A DNA stretch of 64,000 nucleotides from Gordius sp. MW1 (lineage: Eukaryota > Nematomorpha > Gordioida > Gordea > Gordiidae), in assembly GCA_964036665.1 (NCBI GenBank), contig OZ038527.1, forward strand, positions 10,075,835 to 10,139,834, read 5' to 3'. The notes under the pieces were generated by a model. That model ran no database searches and was not told the DNA's origin. It saw nothing but the letters and a program-made list of their open reading frames with translations. The position numbers were made by a program, and so were the translations under genes. Positions 41,304-64,000 of this stretch are shown here, one piece after another. Position 1 is the stretch's first letter. Every line of letters starts with the position of its first letter.

Positions 41304-42307
41304 TTTCAATTTAGCAGCTGTAAATTTTTTGAGAAATGCTTACGATAACTTACTTATCTTTTTTCCTCTTAGTACTATAAATCTACAAGCATAAGAAACA
41401 ATTAATAAAAAATTGCTATTTAAAGGCAATTTTATTTTTTTGTCAATTTTAAAATTATTATTATTTATTTATGGAAAATGTTCAATAATTATCATGTTAA
41501 AAACCATTAGTCTCAACCTGGTTCATATTTCTATGAAGCGACCTCCCGTTTAACTTTCACTAGTCAAATAGCAATTAATATAATCGAATTCTCTATGAAG
41601 GTTAAAAAAATTGTTTAGTAGTCTTGTTAACTTTTGTTAAAAAAAAATAATTTTAGCGTTCTAAAATGCATCAGAAATTCCCTCCCGATTTGAGATTTAA
41701 TCCAGTTATATTATTTGTTATGCAATCATGACGATTCCTACATAAATTGCATAGCAAATAAGCTTTGTTTATACTAAGTATAAAAGAGTAATCGATGTGT
41801 ATGAATGTGAAGTAGACACTGGGAAAAGCTTAACGAGAGTCTGGGGGCGGAGCCCCCAGGAGCGGGGGTTTGGGGGCGTAGCCCCCCCCCCCCACGGGGG
41901 TTTGAGGGCGAAGCCCCCAACGGGGGTCTGGGGGCGAAGCCCTCCGTTACGCCCGAATGGCGTATTTGATCAAGTTTTTATAGGCATTTTCGCAAATGAT
42001 GTTGGTTATATAGTTTGCACGTGGTATATTAGTAATTGTCTTAAATACTATCAACTTATTCAAACTATACAAATTTATTCGAACAAATTTAGGGTGTATT
42101 CTAAAACTCTTAAATAGCAAAGGTCCTTAGACGACTCTCTTAATTTAAAACGTTTAATTTTGTTGAAAAATCTCCAAAAGCAAGGCTCGTAAAGTAGCGC
42201 GCTACATCCACAACTATGCGGGCTAATACCGCTAAAAATTTTAAAAATTTATTTTTATTTTGAAAGTTTAAAGTCAATACTTAACCATATGATTTTATAG
42301 TTATCCT

Positions 42308-43029
42308 CATAGATTCATTATCGGGAATGTTAGAGGGTGTTAAAAACAAATTAAATTATTATAATATTTCGTCTTTATAAAAGACATCTTCAGAAAAATA
42401 AAAAACAAAATAAATGTAATAAAATAGAATATAAACTAAAGAGAATGTTCTAATGGAAGTGGCAAGTTTCTGTGTAGCCAAGGGTAAAGGGGTACCCTTC
42501 CCATATCTTCATGTGGGGTTAAGTCTTCTAAGACAGAAGGACTCTAACGTCTTACTTTCAAAATATGATTTTGTAAAAAGTAAAATTGATTGTTTAGGTT
42601 TTGACGTATGATTTTCTCTTGAAATGTGGTTGAATACTTCTGTTGGTATCACGTTGGGGCGATATAAAGCCACCAAGTGCTCTTTAAACTTGACTTTTAA
42701 GTCTCTTCCGATGTAAAACTGGTTGCAATCCTTACATGTTATTTTATAGATTACGTTTTTGTCTGTAAATTGGACTCATAGTTATTTTGTAAGGTGGTTA
42801 AGAGTGATTGGTTGGGTTTTTGCGTAATCGTTATGTTATAAATATTGTTACTTTTTAGTATTTTTTAATGCTTTTGATAAATCAAAATGGTAGTGATGGA
42901 TGATGTGGGAAATGTATAGAAGTTTTATCACTATTTTTTTGATTATTTCCAGACAAAAAACATTAAAATATTATTAATAACTATAATGTGTTTTTAACAC
43001 CCTCTAACATTCCCGATAATAAATCTATG
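42308..43029 (-). mobile_element. Element with 40-bp inverted repeats around a GIY-YIG relic (copy 2)
   Basis: Second-copy counterpart of 12934-13655, same ends and same enclosed fragment. Confidence 0.75.
42605..42775 (-). pseudogene. GIY-YIG endonuclease fragment, Penelope-like (copy 2)
   Basis: Identical in reading to the fragment at 13231-13401. Confidence 0.75.
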
Positions 43030-43591
43030 AAGAACATTGATTATGAGGGTAAAAATCTTCGAAAATATTTTATAATTTATTGCGTGAGATTCGGGTTGAA
43101 AAATGCTTTAACCGTATGTTAAAATAGTCTAAGAATGTGATTTAAACCGCTTTATAAAAGCCTTATTTGCTTAAAGCATAAATGCATCAAATTCAAAATT
43201 GTCATTAATAATGAGTACACTCGTCATGCAATCATTGCCACTTGATGAGCAGGTTGTATTTGATTTAATTTTTGAAAAAAACATTAGAGATTGCAAAAAC
43301 TCGTTAAACGGATTGTAAAACGTTCAAAAATACAATTTAAGGATTTTTCGATTTCGTATAACGATCATTTCAAAAAAAAAAAAATTAAGTTGTCGAGGGG
43401 CGTCGAGAGCGAGACATTGATAATTTAGGTCTTTAACTCCATCGCTATTAAATAGTATAATTAAAAATTTATTTCTATTACACTTAGCATTTCAAATAGT
43501 TGTTAGATTATAATATTAGATTGCTATATGTTTTTTTAAATTTTATAATGGTAGAATATTGTTTTAGTGATATTAAAGAGTACCTGGTTAA

Positions 43592-44151
43592 CCCTCGAGA
43601 GCATTTGTGGGACACCACGGACCCCACGATAGTTATAAACTTAAATATAAAACGCGTCTAAAGACGAATTGATCTGGCCTTTTCAGTAGTCTAATATTTT
43701 ACCAAGAATGTAACTTTTGGCCCACTACCTTTTAAAATATAGCATCTTTTTGGCCACAGGGGTCCTGTGTACCCCACGGATAAATATTTGTATTTTTTTA
43801 TATCTTATATGTTTGTGCAATTATATTTTCTATGCATTTCCGACTTTCTTTTAATAAAAAATCATTTAATTTTGATTCATTTTATAGTATATGATGTTAA
43901 GAGGTAAAATGAGACGAGGCATTGAAATAAAAAAAATAATATGACTTCAGAAAAATGTTAATAATTTTTGTAATATTGTTTAATTATTTATCAAAATTTA
44001 TACCATCAATTAAAAGTCCTTTGCAAACATATATTCAAAATATGAGATAATTTTAACTAATAATTCGATAGTTATAGGAAGTTAAAAAACGTGGACAAAT
44101 ATACCCCACGAATGCTCTCGCGTTCGGAGTTTTCAGGAATGCTCTCGAGGG
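43592..44151. mobile_element. piggyBac-type MITE, TTAA target (copy 2)
   Basis: Same element as 14218-14777 with the same TTAA borders. Confidence 0.88.
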
Positions 44152-47100
44152 TTAATGAACTATACCTGAAATTTTTACACGTAAACAGAAAACTTATTAA
44201 GAAATCAAATGGTTACTATGTTAAGGATAATTTTCTGCGTAAAAAAACAGCAAAATTTTGCAACCAGAAAACAGGTACTTAAAATGAAACTTATTTAGTT
44301 TGTTAGAGAAGGATTTAAGGGTGGTTATGGATCCTGGTGGAAAAAAAACGAATCCTTACTTTGTATCACAATGGTGTGGAAGGAACTATTGTGGGACAAA
44401 GGGTCACATCTTGAAAGAAACCGCACAAGGACCAAGATTAGTGAAAAGTATTGGTTATAATTTTATGCACTAAATAATTTTATATAGGTATTGGTGGCCT
44501 CATTTGACTGAGGATGTCACAGCATTTATCAATAAATGGGCTTCTTACCCCTTTAATTATTCCAAAGATTGTCACGCAATATAATTCAACACAATTTTGA
44601 TCATTCATTTCAATTATATCTATGATGATTGTTTATAAAATATTTTTAATTGTTACAATTGTTTTACATATATTGTTTTTACTTTACATTTGCTTCAAAT
44701 ATAGCCATATTTTTTTGTCTTTTTAAAACCACCTCATTCTATAAAAAATTAATACCTTTCTAATTTATCAGATTTGTTTAAATTTTATGCTAGAACACAT
44801 CACGGTTTGATAACTAAATTGCCCGCCAAGCCAGCCCAATCCTTTATGCCAAATTCCCTCATGGTGTCCAAACTGCGGGACCCAAAATGACTTTTGTAAA
44901 TTTCAGGCATTATTTTTGTCTTATTTTTGAAACTTTTTGATTTAATTCTAGAATTTTTATAAATAAAAAAATGACAAAAAAATAGTAAACGATATAAAAA
45001 ATCTCATTGTTATGGTGCCCGCCCAGGCCTAATGAAAATCTTAATTTACGACGGTTGCCTGCCAGGCCCCGTGGCGGGGTGAGCCCAGCAGCTGGCCCGA
45101 CTTTTTGCGTGTCTATTTTTTATTTTAACAAATAAAATGGCGGAATTTTTTTTGCAGCTTTCCTCCCCCCTACGCGCCTGTCAGGGATTATAAGATCCTT
45201 CATATATAATATAATTATTCAAGTTCCCCACTGTTTTTATAATAGTTTACAAAACTTAATATAAATTAACTGATTGACGTTAAATCAGCCAATATTTTTT
45301 TGCTATAAAAATGAATTTTGTAAAAAATTGTTATAATTGAATAAATTAATCGAATTTGTTTAAAATAGTTTAAAAAAATTAATACAAAATAATTGATTGG
45401 CGTTAAATCAGCCAAATAATATATATATGATTGACATTTTGATTGACGTGGAGAATATTTGAAATAACCTAAGAACTGGATGTTACACCTGACTGTGCGA
45501 ATATAAAGCGCCGAAGGTATGTAATTCTGGTGCTGTGGGATGCTATTGCGATTCCAAAAAATTCTTTTCGTACCTGCTTGATGATCGGAAGATGCGGGTA
45601 GACAATACGACGCGATGATATGTAACGTCATGCATAAAAGTTGCCTGTACAGGGCAGTGTGGTCAGTATGCGCTGAATGGTAATGCCAGTGCATAGGAAT
45701 GGTAGGGCCAGCCCGAAAAAATTGCCGGTACAGAGCAGTGCGTGTAACGATGATCCGGGTATAAAGTTTAGTATTATGCAAGCCGCACCTAGAACCCAGA
45801 TGCGAAATTATTTTCGAAGGCTTTATGCCCGTAATGATTTGTTTCTGGCTATACATCGTATCACCTCTAACTAGGTTGGATGAGGTCGGATTTCCTGTGT
45901 GGACAAATATTTTTGCTGGTTGCGCATGGTTTGATATATATTTGGTTGGTTACCGGAACGTCGCACGTGATTTTATGAGAGGTAATACCATCGTAGTCAT
46001 GTCCAGTGTTACCGGTTGTGGCGTCAATACCTCACAGTTATGGTAGGCGGAGTTGCATGTTTTGCAAGATACGCCTGGAGACAATTTTTTACACTTAGTG
46101 ATGTCGCTGGTGCCAGGTCGGTGCCTTAGCTATGTGTGGTATAGCGACGTCGCTAATTTAACGGAAATATTGGTCAAGAGGCTAGCAGCTCTGATTGGGG
46201 AGCAGCCTGAGCAACTTAGCGTGGCGAGGATGTTTCCTTCTGAGATCGCTTTCTTGAAGGAAAGCAAGGAATCTTTTTTAGGTTGCATTACCAAAAACTT
46301 TGGGTTGAGTATCCTGAGTCCAACGACACCCAGATATACGTGGTCAATCGTTAGCCATCCAGGACCGATTGAAAGACCGAGCCAGAGAACGATCAAACGT
46401 TTAATGCAGTCTGATACGTATGCCCGAACAAGCTACCAAAGAAAAACGTATGCTCTCTGTCAGACTCTCAGGTTCGGCGACCGCGTCGATAGAGGTCAAC
46501 ACTTGGGTCGGAGGAAGTTATCTTGGAGAGAATGGTTTTGATGGTCGCACATTACCCCTTCCCCTCTCTGTAAGATGCCAACTTTAATGGGACTTTCTTC
46601 GTACTCTGACCTCCTCGATATATATTATTCTCCCCATTAATCGCGTTTGAATTTTAATTTACTATCGTATTTTTCCTAGTTCCCAACGTAAACATTTTCG
46701 CATTCTTTATTTTTCCTTATACTTCGCGCGATTGACAATTTGGGAGTTGTTATGAGTATATTTATGCGTGGTTCTAAAATTCTTTTTATATCTTAAATAA
46801 AATGAGTAAGTTTTTGGTAATTTCAACAATAACTAACTAAGCAGATAATGCAGCAAAAAATAACCTTAACAAGCAATTTTTGGTCAGCCGATAACATTTC
46901 AGTTCAGATTTAATCCATAAAAATTTTAGTCAAATATTTTTATACGAAGGCAAAAGCCAAAATGTATAAAATTTATTTCAAAAATCATGATTTGCTAAGG
47001 GCCATAGATTTCGTAAACTTGTTCATTATTTTATTTTTGATAATAAACATTCCATTATGCTACTTAATTGTTAATTTTAAAAAAATTGTCAACGAGGTCT

Positions 47101-47500
47101 GGTAGATTTAATATTTAGAACAAAGTTTATTTTTTAATGACATGAGCACAATTGTAGCATTATTCAAAGCTTAGGGACATGATAACAACAAGACTAGCTT
47201 TGAGATTTGATTCCGTTTTTAGAGACATTGCTGATCAAGCGAATTTATAATAAAAAAGTATTTAACTCAAACGCGTTGTATGACCTAAGACTATGCCTCA
47301 CATTTTAAATTAAATCAAGTTTTAAATAACTCCCAAAGTTTGCTATAGAATGTTGCAATGCCCAGTAACACTTTAAAAAATCCAGCGTTTTTTAAGAATG
47401 ATATTCCACTTTAATTTAATAAGGAATATAAAAAGACATAGGAAGATTTAAATATATATAAAATAACAATTAAGGTCGGACGAACGTGTTAATAGAAAAT

Positions 47501-58176
<10,676 letters not shown>

Positions 58177-60451
58177 CTGCAATAAACACATTAAGCCGTT
58201 TAAACAAACTTAAACAAAAAGAATATTTTCTTATAATTTTTAAGGCAAGAACTCTAAAATAATCCGGATACGAAATAGATCGTCAAATATTTAATGTGAA
58301 TTTGTACTACTGCCCATATTGGCGTACGCAAGGATTTAATGCATTAAAAATCAAATAAATAAAATAACCGCGTAATACTCATTTTTATGTCCTATAAATA
58401 TAATTCTGTTAGAAATAAAGTTGCGATGGATGATAAGTTACCCAAGCTTAACTTCTAATATCTATTCATTCAAACTAAAAGGAAAAGCTAAATCACTCCC
58501 AGTGGTTTATATTACGAATAAGATCTTTTATAGAATGTGATAGAACCTCTCTTTATAATTTTTCATATTCAAATATATTACATATTAAATGTGGTTTAAA
58601 AAATTAGAATATTCAAGGCTTATAAGTTTTACCTTCAAGATTAATATTAATAAGAACACCCTTTTCCTTTTGGTTCATCTGAGTAGGTATTAAACTTTTA
58701 ATTGCACTAATTTAATCAATATTTTTTTATAATTTTTTTTGGATTATTTTAAACCACAATCATGTTATACAAATTTACCCTTCTTAGGGATCTTTTTGTT
58801 TGTTCTAATGTAAAATTTGATTTCTAAATATGTAGGAAAAACTTTTTTTCTATTATCAACTTCTGCAAATGCCTTCATGGGGCAGGGTTAATATCTTTAA
58901 AGTATAAGTCTTGAGCAAGGAGGGGCAAATAAACATTTTTTGAAAATTTAGCCATAATTCTAATAAATTTTACCAAATTTTTGGGTTTAGGGGGGCAGCA
59001 GCCCCTCACTTTTTCCTCCCTTCCTGGCTACGCGCATGGTCTTCGCTGATCCATACTAAACAATTTTACCCTTTATCTTACCCTAAAATTCATACAATTT
59101 ACTTTTTGCAATACCTGCTTGATTTTAATGGATGGGTAAGGAGGGGGGGGGGGCGAGGATAGGAATAGGAATGCTAATTATAGCACAATTATAATAATAA
59201 TAGATGCTTATATAAGATTACTTAACTAGCAATGATATATTTTTTGTAGTCATATGGGTGTCTAAAATAAAAGTACATATTTTGCTTAGTAAATCATTTT
59301 ATGAGAAACGCCCGACTAACATTTACTTTATTGTTTTATAGGTGGTAAAAAACATTTTCAAATTTCAAACGGATTGAAGCTATTTATCAATAAATGACAT
59401 TTTTTTCATTTCCTCTATATAAGACAACCAATCAAAAAAAAGTTGTTTAGTTTTTTGGATATATTTCTGGGGAATATTTTATGATTAAATGGTGAATAAT
59501 TTAAAAATTTTATTAAATTTATCTTTATAAAGCGATGTACTGAAAAACTGATTTTGACCTTAGAACATACAACTCGAAAAATAGTGGTCTAAATAACAGT
59601 GGCGTACGCAGGGGGGGGGGATTTAGGGTTCAAACCTCCCCCCCCCCCCCCCCTCCGCAGATTTCGAAAAAATATTTTTTAATTTCTAATATCGCATTAT
59701 ATAATAAATATTATGAAATGAGTGTTGCTTAATTAACTATGAGGAGCACTTATTTTCAACAGCCATTAAGTATTTTAAGGCGTTAATATAATATTTTTCC
59801 TGAATTTTCCTTGTGGTTATAAAACGTAAGCATTTCATATGAATTCCTCTATTAATTCGAATAAAAGAAAAGGCGCGATATTTAAATATTGTGTCAAAAA
59901 AGTTAATCATGTGGAAAAAGGACCGGCTGGTAGAAAGATTTTTAAATGATTATAGTTAGATGTTAATTTTAGATTTAGTTCATGTGGAAAAAGGACCTGC
60001 TGGTAAAAAAATTTTTAAATGATTATAGTTAGATGTTAATTCTAGATTTAGTTCATGTGGAAAAAGGACCTGCTGGTTGTAAGATTCTAAATTATTAAAG
60101 TTAGATGTTAATTTTAGATTTAAATCAGGTGGAAAAAGGTTTTGCTGGTGGTAATATTCTAAATGATTATAGTTAGATGTAATTTTAGATTTAGATCATG
60201 TGGAAAAAGGATCTCCTGGTGGTAAGATTCTAAATGATTCTAGTTAGATGTTAATTTTAGATTTAGTTCATGTGGAAAAAGGATCTGCTGGTGGTAAAAT
60301 TCTAAATGATTATAGTTAGATGTTAATTTTAGATTTAGTTCATGTGGAAAAAGAATCTGCTGGTGGTAAGATTCTAAATGATTATAGTTAGATGTTAATT
60401 TTAGATTTAGTTCATGTGGAAAAAGGATCTCCTGGTGGTAAGATTCTAAAT

Positions 60452-61905
60452 CAGGGGCGTAGCCAGGATTTTCTCAAGGGGGTAGAAATTTTCCAATTTT
60501 TTCAAAACATTTTTATTTCAATAAATTATTTATAAGGCGGAGCCCCCGAGGAGATGGGGGTCTGGGGACGAAGCCCCCAGCTACGCCCGAAGGGCTTATT
60601 TTTCTATTTACTAATATAATATTATTAACTAGATGAACCCGGCAAACGTTGTTTTGCCATTTACCCGGGTGTATTAAATTATGTTGGAATTTTAAAGCAT
60701 ATATGATGATAAAGCGGTTATTGAAGGAAAAATAAAGTTTGATGTCTATATGTTCTACTTCTATTGTTCTATTTCCGTATACAGTGCAAGGCGTACGAAT
60801 ACTCGAAAACTACTGGACCGATTTGCATTTGGCTCGAACAATCTTAAAACATGCTCCGGAGTGTCAGGAATAAACTGTGAAATTTTGAGCCAAATCGGAT
60901 TGGTAGTTTTCCAAAAAAGTTGAGAATCAGGCGCTAAACTGTTCTCGAAAACTACTGGACCGATTTGGCTCAAACAAATCTTAAAACATGCTCCGGAGTG
61001 TCAGGAATAAACTATGAAATTTTGAGCCAAATCGGTCTGGTATTTTTCAAAATTGGTGGCGGCATACACACATAGTTTCATTTTTATATATAAGACTAGA
61101 TGAACCCGGCAAACGTTGTTTTGCCATTTATTTTTGCATTTTGCAGTATCACTTTTTAAGTGTTTCAAATGGCTGTAGACTTACACTTTATGAATAATTG
61201 ACTAAAAACATAAAATATACATAACGCAGTACAGATATAACCCAAATAATTTATGGTAAAGTTTAGCATAAGCCTTAAAGAAATGTCACTGAGTTTTAAA
61301 TGTAATTTAAGTTTCTTCTACAAAATAAACGCATAACCATGACATAAAATACTTTGTAGAATCTAATGTTTAAATTCCTCTGGTTCATTCATATGGTAAC
61401 AGGTCTGACCTGATTTAATATGAAAGAAAATTTTTATGCAGCCATAAAACATTTAAGCTTCATATATTATACTGCATAGCATATGACGTCTTTATTAATT
61501 GCCAAAACGTATAAAACAAAAAAACGTGACCCTTTGAAAACTACTGGCCCGATTTGACTCAAACAAATCTTAAAACATGCTCCGGAGTATGGGGAATAAA
61601 CTCTGAAATTTTGAGCCAAATCGGTCTGGTAGTTATCCAAATATGGTTTTATTAAGTGCCAAAACGTATAAAACAACGTATAAAACAAAAAAACGTGACC
61701 CCTCGAAAACTACTGAACCGATTTGGCTCGAACAAATCTTAAAACATGCTCCGGAGTATGGGGAATAAACTGTGAAACTTTGAGCCAAATCAATCTGGTA
61801 GTTTTCCAAATTTGGTTTTATTAAGTGCCAAAACGTATAAAACAAATTAATTTTTGGCCAAGGGGGTAAACTATCCGTTTTTCTACCCCCTTGTCTACGC
61901 CCCTG
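60452..61905. mobile_element. hAT element inside the minisatellite (copy 2)
   Basis: Counterpart of 31076-32532, three bases shorter because ATC is missing near 61138. Confidence 0.92.
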
Positions 61906-62412
61906 TTCTAAATGATTATATAAAATGTTAATTTTAGATTTAGTTTATGTGGAAAAAGGTTTTGCTGGTGGTAATATTCTAAATGATTATAGTTAGATGT
62001 AATTTTAGATTTAGATCATGTGGAAAAAGGATCTCCTGGTGGTAAGATTTTTAAATGATTATAGTTAGATGTTAATTTTAGATTTAGTTCATGTGGAAAA
62101 AGGACCTGCTGGTAAAAAATTTTTTAAATGATTATAGTTAGATGTTAATTTTAGATTTAGTTCATGTGGAAAAAGGATCTGCGGTGGTAAGATTTTTAAA
62201 TGATTATAGTTAGATGTTAATTTTAGATTTAGTTCATGTGGAAAAAGGACCTGCTGGTGGTAAGATTTTCAAATGATTATAGTTAGATGTTAATATTAGA
62301 TTTAGTTCATGTGGAAGAAGATTCTTGTACATCAACATCACCACCAGATATTTCAATGAACAATATATATAATTATGATATTGCAAACTTTATAAAAAGA
62401 AAATATAGAAGA

Positions 62413-64000
62413 TATGGAAAGGTTGAAACTTATGGATTTAATCTGGAAGCCAGATATAAAATTTGATTTTCCCAAGGGCAAACGGAATCTCAAATATAAC
62501 TATACATGGTTCAAACAAAGGCCATGGTTGGCCTATTCTATGCTTCTAGATGGTGCTTTTTGCAAATTTGTGTTATAATGGGCAAAAGAACTGGTGGATA
62601 TGGATCTCATCAGGAATTAAAAGCCCTGATTACAAGTCCATTTCAAAAATGGAAAAATTCTGTGGAGGATTTTAAACGTCATTCTGCTAATAAATGCCAC
62701 AAACATTCAATTGTGATGTTCACTTCACTTGAAAATATACACGCGAACAAAAAAGAATCTATATGTAATCTATTATCCAAGGAAAATAGGATTAACAAAT
62801 TTAAATTAAGAGAGGCACTCTCTATAATAATCGATACAATCATTTTCTGTGGGAAACAAGGGATCGCCCTTAGAGGTAATATATAAAAATTTAATTTTTA
62901 AAAAGGTCATATGGATTATGGTGAATTGCCACTTCATATGCAAAGAAAGAAAAATTTGAACGAAGGAAATTTCCCGGAACTTTTAATATTTTTAGCAGAA
63001 AATAACGAAAAAGTATGCCACGCTTTGACAGATTGTCCGAAAAATGCAATGTATCTTTCCCCTCGTATCCAAAATAAAATCATCTCTATAATATCGCATA
63101 TGATACAATCCCAGATTGCAAAAAAAATAAACGCAGCTCCCTTTTTTGCAATATTAGTCGACCACAGATATCTCAACTCGGGAATAAATGGCTCTAGTAG
63201 TAAGATATTTAGATGTGGACCAACGTTGTGAAAGAGGAATTTCTGCTATATGTTGATATACATGATATGACTGTAAAAGGCATATCTGAAGTGATCCTGA
63301 AGAATTTAAAAGAATTGAACATAAATACAACAAAATTGAGAGGACAAGATTACGATGGTGCTCCAGCCATGAGTGGTGTAAAAAATGGATTGCAAGCTTA
63401 CATAAGAAATGTCTATCCTACTGCAATCTACATTCACTGTTCATCGCATGTGTTAAATTTAAGCATTGTCAATTCTTGCAAAATCTCACATATTCGGAAC
63501 TGTATAGGTATATTTTAAATTTTGATATCTAATTTTCTTCAACTTATAGATTTCGTTAAAAAGGTCAATGATTTTTTATCAACGCCTAAAAGGCAATATT
63601 TGTTTGATTTAATTGTAAAGTTTTCAGATTCCAAAAATTTGAAATAATAAAGCCTCTGTGAAACAAGATGGGTTCAAAAGCATCAAGCAATAAACCGCTT
63701 TTTTGAATTAAGAGATTCAATCATCACAACCCTTGAGCAGATTAGTGAATGGGCAGACAATGATTCCTCTTCGGGTGCCATGCTATTAGTATCAGCACTT
63801 AAAACTGGCCATTTCTGGTTATCATTACACACATTAAAGCAAGTCTTTGCTTATACTCTAAATCTTAGCATTCATTTGCAAAGCGTTAACCTGGACTTAT
63901 CACAGGCAATAAATGCGGCCGAAAACGTTGTGGAAGCTACTAAATTAATTAGAAATAATTCTCAGGTAGAATTTTCGAGGATTTTTGAAGATGTCACTTT
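62413..64000 (+). pseudogene. ZMYM1/DUF4371-type hAT transposase (copy 2, cut by window)
   Basis: Same reading as 33040-34627. Here the sequence before the 30-nt insert keeps two bases lost in copy 1, so the conserved CGKQGIALRG is intact and joins HMDYGELPL across GTAATA...AAAAG. One further difference changes Asn to Asp (NSVEDF for NSVENF). Confidence 0.85.

Overview
This is AT-rich animal DNA crowded with transposable elements. Split genes with very short GT-AG introns (35, 75 and 86 nt, plus 42 nt in a transposase), animal-type nervous-system gene families, hAT, piggyBac, RTE-like LINE, Gypsy and Penelope-like relics, and the absence of dense long ORFs all rule out a bacterial or viral source. 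A Quiver/SLEEPLESS-type Ly6 gene points to an arthropod or another ecdysozoan. A copepod would fit, but nothing here proves it.

Layout. Positions 1-7932 are single-copy. They hold an RTE-like endonuclease relic (1-427, minus), a Gypsy gag relic (460-1145, minus), hAT-type MITEs, a complete three-exon Ly6/SLEEPLESS-like gene (2621-3200, plus) and a decayed hAT element with a perfect 8-bp target duplication (4821-6466). From 7933 the window is one 29,365-bp unit (7933-37297) followed directly by a second, nearly identical head-to-tail copy (37298 to the window end, incomplete). I noticed seven substitutions and roughly fifteen short indels between the copies, most of the indels in homopolymers.

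The unit is built around one minus-strand gene that single-exon ORF searches miss. Its five exons (36355-36397, 36131-36279, 28747-28803, 27753-27865, 18127-18520) splice in frame into a protein of about 251 residues: signal peptide, then a nicotinic-receptor-type ligand-binding domain with the loop C double cysteine, then a stop where the first membrane helix would begin. That is the architecture of a secreted acetylcholine-binding protein (AChBP). Its 9.2-kb fourth intron is a nest: an RTE-like LINE (about 19490-26460) split by a hAT element (21014-23024, target duplication GTTCTGTG) and by a composite of Gypsy pieces and a kinesin-light-chain pseudogene, itself split by a hAT MITE (23770-24373). 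Its second intron holds a 4.7-kb hAT-like element with a ZMYM1/DUF4371-type transposase (33040-34743), a 72-bp minisatellite and another nested hAT element (31076-32532).

The rest of the unit, downstream of the AChBP-like gene, holds a hairpin satellite of about 125 bp (11102-11935), tRNA-minihelix-like modules, a GIY-YIG (Penelope-like) relic between 40-bp inverted repeats (12934-13655) and a piggyBac-type MITE (14218-14777).

The two credible host genes are related by known biology: Ly6/SLEEPLESS proteins modulate nicotinic receptors, and AChBPs bind acetylcholine extracellularly. Whether their closeness means anything is inference. The tandem copy would double the AChBP-like gene if it is real and not an assembly artefact; exons 1-2 of the second copy lie beyond the window.
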